Shown here in pieces: positions 30,192 to 38,372 of a stretch of 64,000 bases of DNA; position 1 is the stretch's first letter, and every line of letters starts with the position of its first letter. This DNA comes from CAWBRT01 sp963832365 (GTDB taxonomy: Bacteria > Acidobacteriota > Terriglobia > Terriglobales > Acidobacteriaceae), in assembly GCA_963832365.1 (NCBI GenBank), contig CAWHUL010000023.1:221295-285294 (forward strand), written 5' to 3'. The notes under the pieces were generated by a model. The model saw only the letters and a program-made list of their open reading frames with translations. It made no database searches and had not been told where the DNA came from. The translations under genes and the position numbers were made by a program.

Positions 30192-31622
30192 TTATTCGTT
30201 GGCTTTGATTCTCTGCAAAGCGGTGACGATCGCTGGCTCCTCGGCCGGGAAGATCGTACGCAGGTCCAGCAACACGCGACCGTCCTCGATGCGGGCCACA
30301 ATGGAGGGATCGTTGCCGCGCAACCGGCTGAGTAATTCATCCGCGCCAATTGTTTTCGCCGTGACCGCCACACCGTAGCTGGGCAAACCCCATCCGGGCG
30401 CGGCGCCACCGCCCACAAGCGACGAGCAGGGCACGGCGTCCAACTGTAGCTGGGGGCAGCTTTCCCTCACCCGCGCGGCCAGTGCCTCGGCGCGTTGCAA
30501 AAGCTCCTCGCGGGGAATACGCATGAAGCGAAGGGCCGGAATCGCCTCATACTGCTGCCGGACATAAGCCAGCAGCGTGGACTCCAGAATGGAATAAATG
30601 AGCTTGTCGACCCTCAGGGCGCGAAATAGCGGGTTGGCACGCACCTGCGCAATCACCGCCGGGCGTCCGCTGAGAATCCCCGCCTGTGGCCCGCCCAGCA
30701 ACTTGTCTCCACTGTAGGTGACGATGTCCACCCCGGCCCGAAGGCTGAAGTGAACCGTTGGCTCATTGCTGATGCCCATCGGTTCCAGTGAAATGAGCGC
30801 GCCGCTGCCGAGGTCTTCCATGACGGGAATCCGACGGCTCCGGCCCAGCTCAACCAGTTCCGCCAGGGAAGCCTGCTCGGTGAAACCGACAATCTTGAAG
30901 TTGGAGCGATGAACGCGGAGTAGCAGCCGCGTGCGCTCGCCGATGGCGTCCCGGTAGTCGCCGATGCGCGTGCGATTGGTGGTTCCCACTTCGCGCAGCA
31001 CGGCGCCCGACTTGGCCATGATCTCCGGTATGCGGAAAGAACCGCCGATCTCGACCAGTTCGCCGCGCGAAACGATGACTTCGCCACCTTCGGCAAGCGT
31101 GTTGAGCGCCAGCATGACGGCGGCGGCGTTGTTATTGACGACCGCCGTAGCGGGAGCTATCGCATCCATCGGGGCGGCGGTGTCGGCCGCAAACAGCGCG
31201 GCGAACAGGCGGTCCACATGCGAGTCGCGTTGGCCGCGCTCGCCGCTCTCCAGATCGAACTCCAGATTGCAATACCCGCCCGCCACTTGCAGCGCGTGTT
31301 GCAACGCGGCCTCCCCCAAAGGGGCGCGGCCAAGATTGGTGTGCAGAATAACTCCAGTGGCGTTGATGACCCGACGCAAAGAGAAGCGCGAGTTTGCCTT
31401 CAGCTCCTCGGCGAGTACCCGGGGAAGGTCCGCCAGCGTCAGGCGCAGTTCGTCTTCGGCTCCCACGCGCGGGATTGAGCGGCGAAGTTTATCCAGCGCC
31501 TGGCGGCAGGCTTCGACGACAGCCACGCGCCCGTGCGCGGCGATCAACGGTGCCAGGCTCTCGTTGCGCAGGAGCTCATCTACCGATGGGAGCAGCCGGA
31601 AAAGTTCAGAGCTATGAGTCAT
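30192..31622 (-). CDS. selA: L-seryl-tRNA(Sec) selenium transferase
   Basis: PLP enzyme that converts seryl-tRNA-Sec to selenocysteinyl-tRNA using selenophosphate. The start chosen is ATG 31622 (AAGAAGCAAGA upstream), giving 476 residues; the frame continues 45 codons further upstream without family similarity. Markers: LLPSVDELL at the N-terminus, RRVINATGVILHTNLGRAPL, the NNNAAAVMLALN segment and the PLP lysine in TYSGDKLLGGPQAG. With selB at 5.9-7.8 kb the genome appears able to decode selenocysteine, if selD and tRNA-Sec lie elsewhere. Confidence 0.95.
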   Translation of the reverse strand: MTHSSELFRLLPSVDELLRNESLAPLIAAHGRVAVVEACRQALDKLRRSIPRVGAEDELRLTLADLPRVLAEELKANSRFSLRRVINATGVILHTNLGRAPLGEAALQHALQVAGGYCNLEFDLESGERGQRDSHVDRLFAALFAADTAAPMDAIAPATAVVNNNAAAVMLALNTLAEGGEVIVSRGELVEIGGSFRIPEIMAKSGAVLREVGTTNRTRIGDYRDAIGERTRLLLRVHRSNFKIVGFTEQASLAELVELGRSRRIPVMEDLGSGALISLEPMGISNEPTVHFSLRAGVDIVTYSGDKLLGGPQAGILSGRPAVIAQVRANPLFRALRVDKLIYSILESTLLAYVRQQYEAIPALRFMRIPREELLQRAEALAARVRESCPQLQLDAVPCSSLVGGGAAPGWGLPSYGVAVTAKTIGADELLSRLRGNDPSIVARIEDGRVLLDLRTIFPAEEPAIVTALQRIKANE

Positions 31623-31804
31623 TCTTGCTTCTTTTCGCAAAGTCGTGGGCCCGCGCAATTGGCGCAACTGTTTCCACCCGGATAGTCTCGCCGTTTCCAG
31701 AACGGCTGGCAAGTGCGGAAGCGAATCCCTGGGTGCACCCCGGAAGGATTGGGCCATTGGGCATTAAGTTGGCAGGGTAACAAATCGCGGGGAAGAGTCA
31801 ACAA

Positions 31805-31849
31805 CCCCACCCTAGCGTCGAACCGTACAACACTGGAATGGGGCACCCG
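31805..31849. repeat. REP-like hairpin, TAGCG type
   Basis: CCCCACCCTAGCGTCG and a diverged partner ending AATGGGG, followed by CACCCGG. A cleaner copy of this arm type is at 32457-32499. Confidence 0.7.
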
Positions 31850-31859
31850 GTTGTCCGCC

Positions 31860-32351
31860 TCAAGCGATGGCGCGCGACAGTCTTTCGCCGGCCTTCAAGA
31901 AGTGGTTCATAGATTTTTCCCAGAAAACAACAGCTTCCAGGAACGCTTTCTCCGACCACGATTCGATGAACCGCTCTCCCGCAGGAGTAATAGAAGTGTA
32001 GGTGTATGACACATCGACGTGGGATCGATCATTGTCAAACGCCGAGACGGCAATTTTCAGAAAGCATGTCCTTGAATGCGGAGTGAACCGCGCAAACTCT
32101 ACGCAGCGTGCCAAGGGGTCGTGCCGCGTGACCACCCATACGGTGTCCTCTTCCTCGGGATTTGATGTGCTGAAGACCGCGCCCTCCTCGACCAGACCGG
32201 AAGCAGAGTAGATCATCTTGTAACTCCAGCCGTCGAGCCACTCGGCCTCCCGCACTGGGCAAAGGAGTGGAAAGACTACGTCGGGCTTCGCATTAATGGT
32301 CTGTCGGTAGCTTCTGACCGCTCTCTTCGCTTGAACCGCGCAATCGCTCAT
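31860..32351 (-). CDS. SRPBCC (START-like) domain protein
   Basis: 163 residues from ATG 32351 (GGAG with 6-base spacing); the frame extends 20 codons upstream but without a ribosome site. The sequence runs VRSYRQTINAKPDVVFPLLC, WLDGWSYKMIYSASGLVEEG, VFSTSNPEEEDTVWVVTRHD and alternating strands then a long C-terminal helix (WEKSMNHFLKAGERLSRAI). This is the helix-grip layout of polyketide-cyclase/START-like proteins, which bind hydrophobic ligands. The ligand is unknown. It is flanked by two REP-like hairpins of the TAGCG type. Confidence 0.7.
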   Translation of the reverse strand: MSDCAVQAKRAVRSYRQTINAKPDVVFPLLCPVREAEWLDGWSYKMIYSASGLVEEGAVFSTSNPEEEDTVWVVTRHDPLARCVEFARFTPHSRTCFLKIAVSAFDNDRSHVDVSYTYTSITPAGERFIESWSEKAFLEAVVFWEKSMNHFLKAGERLSRAIA

Positions 32352-32456
32352 GGTGTTCTCCGTAAATGATTTCGTATCGTGCCACAAAGTCAGCCTAAAC
32401 TGTGAAGCCATAGACAGGTCAACTAGGGAATGGTGCTATGCGGGAAGAGTCGACGA

Positions 32457-32545
32457 CCCCACCCTAGCGTCGACCGCACGACGCTAGAATGGGCACCCGG
32501 CCGTAGGGGTCCCTCGACTTCGCTTCGCTCCGCTCGGGATGACAG
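32457..32545. repeat. REP-like hairpin plus a GAGCGAAGCGAAG-type half element
   Basis: 32457-32499: arms CCCCACCCTAGCGTCG and CGACGCTAGAATGGG, an almost perfect stem, then CACCCGG. Immediately after, 32508-32541 carries CCCTCGACTTCGCTTCGCTC and CGGGATGAC, one half of the dispersed element described at 38480. Confidence 0.75.
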
Positions 32546-32591
32546 CAGTAAGGGCATCACTGTCGAGAACAGGCGTTCTCACCACTTACCC

Positions 32592-34762
32592 CTACCCGGC
32601 TTCGACCAGGCCGTAACGTCGGTTCCAGTGGGCTTGCAGGTGGCGGATGGCTTGCGTGGCTTCCTCTTTGGAAATGTCTTTGGCGCTTCCACTGACCAGT
32701 GCGGCGACTTCCTGCTTCGCCAGTTCGAGCAGCTTGCGGTCGCGAATCAAGTTGGCCACGCGCAGGCTCGGCATGCCTGCCTGCTTGGTGCCGAAGAACT
32801 CGCCCGGACCGCGCAGTTCCAAATCTTTTTCGGCGATTTCGAAGCCGTCGGTGGTGCGCACCATGGTGTCCAGACGCTGCTCGGCCTCTTCGGAAACTTT
32901 CTTTCCCGGTCATCAGCACGCAATAAGATTTGGCGCTGCCGCGGCCGATGCGCCCGCGCAGTTGGTGCAGTTGGGAAAGCCCGAAGCGCTCGGCGTGTTC
33001 GATGACCATCATGGTCGCGTTCGCCACGTCGACTCCGACTTCGATCACCGTGGTGCTGACCAGCACGTCGATTTCACCGGCCTGGAAGCGGCGCATCACG
33101 CGTTCCTTCTCGTCGGTATCGAGGCGGCCATGTAAAAGGCCAATTCGCAGCTCGGGGAAAATCTTTCTTTCGCAGCTCCTCATACATGCGAATCGCCGCC
33201 TTCAGTTCGCCTTCGAGGCCCGCCTCCCCGGGAGCCTGTTCCTCGATCACCGGATAGACCACGTACGCCTGTTGTCCGGCGGTGACGAGTTTGCGCAAGA
33301 AGGTCCAGACCTCCTCTGCTCGCTCGCCGGGCACGCGGCGGGTGACGATGGGGGTCCGACCGGGCGGCAATTCGTCGATGACGCTGACGTCGAGATCGCC
33401 GTAAAGGGTGAGCGCGAGCGTGCGAGGGATGGGGGTTGCGGTCATCACCAGCACGTCGGGAGCGGTTTCCGCTCCTTTCTTCATTAGCTTCATGCGCTGC
33501 AGCACGCCGAAGCGGTGCTGCTCGTCGACAATCACCAGGCCGAGTTTGTGGAACTCCACTGTCTCTTCCAGCAGGGCGTGGGTGCCGATTACGAGTTGGG
33601 CGTCACCCTGCGCGATATGCCGACGGGCGTCGCGCTTGCGATCCTGCTCCATGGATCCGGTCAACAGCACGATGCGATAGCCGGCTTTTTCCAGGATTCG
33701 CCGTGCCGACAGCAGGTGCTGGGTCGCCAGGATCTCCGTCGGCGCCATCATCGACACCTGATAACCGTTCTCCATGGCGATGATGGCGGCTTCGAAGGCC
33801 ACAATCGTCTTGCCCGAGCCAACGTCGCCTTGCAGCAATCGTCTCATTGGCGATGGCTGCCGCATGTCATCGGCAATCTCCTTCAGCACGCGTTTCTGGG
33901 AGGCGGTCGGGTGAAAGGGAAGGACGTTTTTCAGCGCCTCGCGGACGCGCGCGTCAATGCGAAAGCGTATTCCCGGCAAGCCGCGCATGCGGCGGCGCTT
34001 CAGTTCCAGTCCCAATTCGAGAAAGAACAGCTCCTCGAAAATGAGACGGAATTGCGCTGGAGTCCGCGCCGTCTGGAGCGCGGCAAAGCTTTCGCCGGCA
34101 TCGGGCCAGTGGGCATGCCAGAACGCTTCGAACCGCGGTACCAGCCCGAGGCGACCACGAATCGCCGCCGGGATGGCGTCGGGGAGATTGGGATCGAGCG
34201 CCTCCAGCGCCGAGTGAATAATCCTGCGGAACCAGCGGGTCGTAAGCTTGCCGGTACCTTCGTAGATGGGTACGATGCGGCCCACTTCCAGCGAATGCCA
34301 CTTCGAGCGCGCCTCGCTGCCATCGTCGCCGGCGTTCTCGGCTTCGGCTTCATCGAGGATCTCGAACTGCGGCTGAAGCATCTGCAAACCGCCGCGCCCA
34401 CGCGAGTCCTGCTCGACTTTGCCATAGAGGGCGACCATCTGGCCGGGTTGGAAGCGATCCTTGAGATAGGTGCCGCGGAACCACATGCACTTCAGGGTGG
34501 TGCGGCCCTGGCCCGCCGTCATCTCCATGATGGGCATGCTTCGGGTGCGAAGCAGCGCGGAGGTGCGCACCTCGGCAATGACGCTCGCCATTTCGCCGGG
34601 AGACAGTTCGGCAATCGTGCGGGGGTTGATCCGGTCCTCGTAACGAAACGGCAGATAGTAGAGGAGGTCCTCAATTACCGAGATGCCCTTGACCGCAAGC
34701 ATCTCGGCCAGCCGGGGACCGATGCCCTTGACGAATTGAATCGGAGTGCTGAGCTCCAGCAT
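32592..34762 (-). pseudogene. recG: RecG branch-migration helicase with two single-base frameshifts
   Basis: RecG reverses forks and migrates Holliday junctions. ATG 34762 starts MLELSTPIQFVKGIGPRLAE, followed by the wedge/OB domain, Walker A GDVGSGKTIVAFEA, VDEQHRFGV and TATPIPRTLALTLYGDLDVS. Two +1 shifts interrupt it: near 33165, between EELRKK and IFPELRIGLLHGRLD, and near 32900, between VLMTGK and VSEEAEQRLDTM (the second expected from the shifted frame). After these the C-terminus (FEIAEKDLELRGPGEFFGTKQ ... AHWNRRYGLVEAG) is intact to 32592. Apart from the shifts it has full length, about 720 residues. Both shifts fall in the same word, GAAAGAAAG. Sequencing error is likely for such a conserved gene. 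Confidence 0.9.
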
Positions 34763-34858
34763 TATGCTGATGGTACAAAACCCGGTCACCGAGCGCGAGT
34801 AAAACCGAACGCCGCTGACGCCGGGTAACTCTTTTGCTTCGATTTGGTTCCAATAAGC

Positions 34859-35077
34859 GTGTTTCTGAATTTTGGGAAATCTCTGATTGCGGTGGTCAGC
34901 GGAAACGCGATTTACTTCTTTCTGCTGCTGCCGGTTCTGCCGCGTCGCGCCCAGCATCGCCCTTTCCACTTCGATTTGGGCCTGATGCTGGATGCCTGGA
35001 TCTGTCTCGTGATTTACGGGGTTCTCTGCCTCGCATTGCGAAGGAAAGGGCGTGAAGCAGGGCGTTCTTCAGGATAG
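34859..35077 (+). CDS. Small two-helix membrane protein
   Basis: About 72 residues from GTG 34859 (an in-frame TTG 34844 is an alternative; neither has a clear Shine-Dalgarno site). FGKSLIAVVSGNAIYFFLLL forms the first span, LMLDAWICLVIYGVLCLALR the second, followed by a basic tail. It resembles small, poorly described membrane proteins with a NAIYF/L core. It is transcribed divergently from recG, about 100 bp away. Function unknown. Confidence 0.5.
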   Translation: MFLNFGKSLIAVVSGNAIYFFLLLPVLPRRAQHRPFHFDLGLMLDAWICLVIYGVLCLALRRKGREAGRSSG

Positions 35078-35308
35078 ACAGCGCAGATGTCGTGCTTTCT
35101 GCCCAGAAATTGGCGCAATCGCTGAACGGGCACACAAACCCACTCACCCTTCAGTTATGCTAGGTATTTCCGGGGCTGCCACACGCGAACGACATCGAAG
35201 TCATGAGGCGTTTCGCGGATTGACCCGAAGCGGTCGAGCACTGTATTTTCATTAACTTGGGTGTATGTGCCCCAAGCCGGCCCCCAACGGCCGCCATGAT
35301 CGAGGGAC

Positions 35309-37357
35309 ATGAAGAATTTCCGGATTTTCTGCCTCCCGTTATTGGGAGCAATCATCATCACCGCTGCCTGCAAGACTGAAGAAACCAAGCAGGGCGGTGC
35401 TGTACCTCCCTCGGATGCTCTGGCGCCCACCCTTTCCGAACCGGCGGCTCCCGCCCCGCAGCCCAGGGTCCAACAAAAGCTTCCGCCAAAGCCGGACCCA
35501 GTTCCCGACCTCGTCAAACGGGTGGAGGATGAGTATGCCAAGGGCGAGGCCAACTATCGGACGGGACATTTAGAGGCGGCCAAAGAGAATTTCGACCGTG
35601 CCTTCGACATCCTGCTGACCGGACCGGTTGGCGTTCACTCCGATGATCGCCTGGAGCGCGAATTCGACAAGATTGTTGAAGGCGTAAACGGGCTGGAGAT
35701 GCTGGCCTTGAAGGCGGGCGACGGGTTTACCGGGCAGCGCAGCGAACCGGCGCCCATCGACGAGGCTAACGAGGTCACTTTCCCGATCGACCCGGCGGCG
35801 AGGGCTAAGGCGGAGGCGGAGTTTCGCCAGACGCGTTCCGATCTGCCGCTGGTTATGAACGATCAGGTGGCCAGCTTCGTCAATTACTTTTCCGCCGGCA
35901 AGGGTCGCGGAGCGATGGAGCACGGCTTGATACGCGCAGGACGCTACCACGACATGATTTTGCGGGTGCTAAGGGAAGAGGGCGTTCCGCAGGATTTGAT
36001 CTACCTGGCGCAGGCCGAGTCGGGGTTCCATCCCTTGGCGCTTTCGCGGGCCGGGGCTCGCGGAATGTGGCAGTTCATGGCCGGTCGCGCCTCCGGCTAC
36101 GGGCTGCAGCGCAATTGGTGGGTCGACGAGCGCCAGGACCCGGAGAAGGCCACGCGGGCCGCGGCACGCCACCTGAAGGATCTCTATCACCAGTTCGGCG
36201 ACTGGTATTTGGCCATGGCGGCCTACAACTCCGGACCGGGCACTGTGCAGCGGGCTGTCGAGCGCACCGGGTATGCCGACTTTTGGGAACTCTATCGCCG
36301 AAACGTACTGCCGGGAGAGACTCGCAACTACGTGCCAATTATTGTGGCTGTCACCATTGTGGCAAAAAACCGCGCACAGTACGGGCTTGATCGCGTGTCT
36401 CCCGAGATTGCGCCTGCGGTGGAGGTGGTGAAAGTCAATTACGCCGTCGACCTCCGTCTGGTCGCCGAGTGTGTTGACGCCCCGGTAGCGACCCTTCAGG
36501 ACCTGAACCCGAGCCTGCTCCGCATGACCACGCCCAAGGACGCTGACTTCGAACTGACGCTGCCGGCGGGCACCAGCGAGCGCTTCCTGACGGCGATTGC
36601 GGCTATTCCGCTGGAAATGCGCACGCAGTGGCGGTATCACAAGGTGCAGCCCGGCGAGACGCTGTCGCAAGTGGCACTGCGTTACCACAGCAGTACGCGC
36701 TCGATCGCCCAGGTTAACGGTCTCCAGGAAGATGCCGTCCTGCAAAAGGACGCCAAACTGATCATTCCGGTCACTGCGGTGCGCCGCGCAGCCAGTGAAG
36801 GGGAGGTCGCCACTTACTCCCGGCATCCTGTGATCCACACCGCACGCAAGGGCGAAACCGCACTTTCGGTGGCCGACGACTATGCTGTCCCGGTCGAGAT
36901 GGTACGTAAGTGGAACCACCTCCGCGGAAACCAGTTGCGGGTAGGCCAGTCACTGCACATCTACAAGCCGGTTGGAAAGCAAGCGGCGCGGGAGCCGTCC
37001 GCTTCCCGGAACGCTCCGCAGCGAACTTCGGCCTCAACCCGGCCCGGTAATGCCAACGCCAAGCCAGGGACAGCCGCAAGCAGCGGCTCTAAGACCCCCG
37101 CCAAGGCTGGGGCGGCGCACCCCTCGCATGCGGTGGCCGCCTCGAAGACCACGGCTAAGACCACCCCCACCGCCAAGGGGAAGACGTCGTCCGTGAGCGC
37201 CAGCAGGCCCAGCCCGCAGCGCGTGCACAAGGTCAGGCGCGGAGACACCCTTAACAGCATTGCCAGCGAACACAAGACCACCGTCGCGGCCCTCAAGCGG
37301 GATAATGGCAAGGCGGCCGGCAATCTTCGCCCCGGACAAGTGCTGGTCATCAAGTAG
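35309..37357 (+). CDS. MltD-like lytic transglycosylase with LysM repeats, lipoprotein
   Basis: 682 residues. A lipoprotein signal (LLGAIIITAAC, Cys21) points to membrane anchoring, followed by a Pro/Ala-rich spacer and a helical region. The SLT catalytic domain (about 215-340) has the catalytic Glu in LIYLAQAESGFHP, then SRAGARGMWQFM and MAAYNSGPGTVQRA. Three LysM modules bind peptidoglycan: about 445-490 (YHKVQPGETLSQVA), 510-555 (HTARKGETALSVA) and 638-682 (HKVRRGDTLNSIA). The linker before the last LysM is rich in Ala, Lys, Thr and Pro. It is a peptidoglycan remodelling enzyme. Ribosome site GAGGGAC precedes ATG 35309. Confidence 0.93.
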   Translation: MKNFRIFCLPLLGAIIITAACKTEETKQGGAVPPSDALAPTLSEPAAPAPQPRVQQKLPPKPDPVPDLVKRVEDEYAKGEANYRTGHLEAAKENFDRAFDILLTGPVGVHSDDRLEREFDKIVEGVNGLEMLALKAGDGFTGQRSEPAPIDEANEVTFPIDPAARAKAEAEFRQTRSDLPLVMNDQVASFVNYFSAGKGRGAMEHGLIRAGRYHDMILRVLREEGVPQDLIYLAQAESGFHPLALSRAGARGMWQFMAGRASGYGLQRNWWVDERQDPEKATRAAARHLKDLYHQFGDWYLAMAAYNSGPGTVQRAVERTGYADFWELYRRNVLPGETRNYVPIIVAVTIVAKNRAQYGLDRVSPEIAPAVEVVKVNYAVDLRLVAECVDAPVATLQDLNPSLLRMTTPKDADFELTLPAGTSERFLTAIAAIPLEMRTQWRYHKVQPGETLSQVALRYHSSTRSIAQVNGLQEDAVLQKDAKLIIPVTAVRRAASEGEVATYSRHPVIHTARKGETALSVADDYAVPVEMVRKWNHLRGNQLRVGQSLHIYKPVGKQAAREPSASRNAPQRTSASTRPGNANAKPGTAASSGSKTPAKAGAAHPSHAVAASKTTAKTTPTAKGKTSSVSASRPSPQRVHKVRRGDTLNSIASEHKTTVAALKRDNGKAAGNLRPGQVLVIK

Positions 37358-37612
37358 CCTCGGCCTGGAATACTGCTTGACGATCGATTTTTTCGGCGGC
37401 GTTTCCAAACTGGATACATAAAAACGCATCGAGCGCTGTCTTGTATTTGCATCCCATCGCCAGCAAGTGTATTTTGTTCCGCAGGCTGTATTGCGCGTTT
37501 GGCGGCGAACTACTGCCCGGCGCGCGCGGCGGCTGAGACTTCATGCAGTCGTGATGTATCCGTTGTTCTGGCGCTCCGCATCGCGGAGGTCGGCAGATAA
37601 CCAGGAGGACAC

Positions 37613-38107
37613 ATGGCGTTATTCGACAAGACTCATCCAGGCCGTGACGACGAGATGGACGATTACGGCGAAGGCAATGCTTACGAAACACCAGAGGAAG
37701 AAGAAGACTACGACGAGGAAGAGGAAGAGGAAGAAGAAGCGGGCCCAATAGGGAGCGAACCTCGCGAGTCTGTCGCGCCGGTCGTGATAGGCGGCGGCAT
37801 GAAGGAAGCAGTGGTCGAGGCGCCTGCCGTGGAAAAACCCGCGCGCAAGGCCCCAAAGCCTAAACCGGCGGCGAAGAAGGCAGCGCCCAAGAAGGCTGCC
37901 AAGAAAGCGGCGCCCAAAAAGGCGGCAAAGAAAGTAGCGCCAAAGAAGGCAGCCAAGAAGGTAGCTCCGAAAAAGGCAGCTAAGAAGGTAGCTCCGAAAA
38001 AGGCGGCTAAGAAGGTAGCCAAAAAGGCTGCCAAGAAGGCGATGCCGAAGAAGGCCGCAAAGAAGGCCGCGAAGAAGGCTCCGGCCAAGAAAGCGAAAAA
38101 GCAGTAA
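37613..38107 (+). CDS. Histone H1-like acidic/basic DNA-binding protein
   Basis: 164 residues in two opposite halves. Residues about 14-42 are acidic with a nearly pure Glu run (about 28-42). From about 75 onward it is made of KKAAPKKAAKK-type repeats, like eukaryotic H1 tails and bacterial Hc1/HctB proteins. It likely binds and compacts DNA, and the acidic half may act as a self-shield or chaperone (inference). In the next frame, immediately at the stop, the DNA goes on as AVKKAVKKAAKKGGRRR to 38153; restoring one A in the A5 run at about 38095 would add this tail and a typical GGRRR end. GGAGG precedes the ATG by 8 bases. Confidence 0.8.
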   Translation: MALFDKTHPGRDDEMDDYGEGNAYETPEEEEDYDEEEEEEEEAGPIGSEPRESVAPVVIGGGMKEAVVEAPAVEKPARKAPKPKPAAKKAAPKKAAKKAAPKKAAKKVAPKKAAKKVAPKKAAKKVAPKKAAKKVAKKAAKKAMPKKAAKKAAKKAPAKKAKKQ

Positions 38108-38325
38108 AGAAAGCGGTAAAGAAAGCCGCAAAAAAGGGCGGACGCCGCCGCTAGTCGCTACGTTGCGTGGACGCAGCCTGGCCCCTGTGATGCCGCGCCG
38201 AACGCATAGGTGTCTGCGTTTGAGCGGTGCACCGGTGAGGCAGAGTGCCACCAACGCTTGAGTTGTGGGTCTTATTGTCGTCGATGAGAGTTGCCCCCGG
38301 GTAGCTGCAATGGCGCTTGTTCCGA

Positions 38326-38350
38326 AAGCCGCGGATTACCTCCGCGGCTT
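38326..38350. terminator. Hairpin between histone-like and ThyX-like genes
   Basis: AAGCCGCGG and CCGCGGCTT form a perfect 9-bp stem with a 7-base loop, followed by AGGCTTTCT. It could end transcription from both sides. Confidence 0.65.
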
Positions 38351-38372
38351 AGGCTTTCTGGGGCCTGGTTCG

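Noticed and set aside
31623..31804. A tRNA-Sec gene beside selA
   Set aside because: No long extra arm with a T-loop GTTCGANTC or a TCA anticodon hairpin could be found in the 180-bp gap.
32850..33200. Programmed +1 frameshifting in recG
   Set aside because: No stop codon or slippery context of a known type adjoins either site, and other genes of the window show similar indels; error or decay is simpler.
33515..34828. A 437-residue plus-strand frame
   Set aside because: Antisense of recG; GC-rich shadow.
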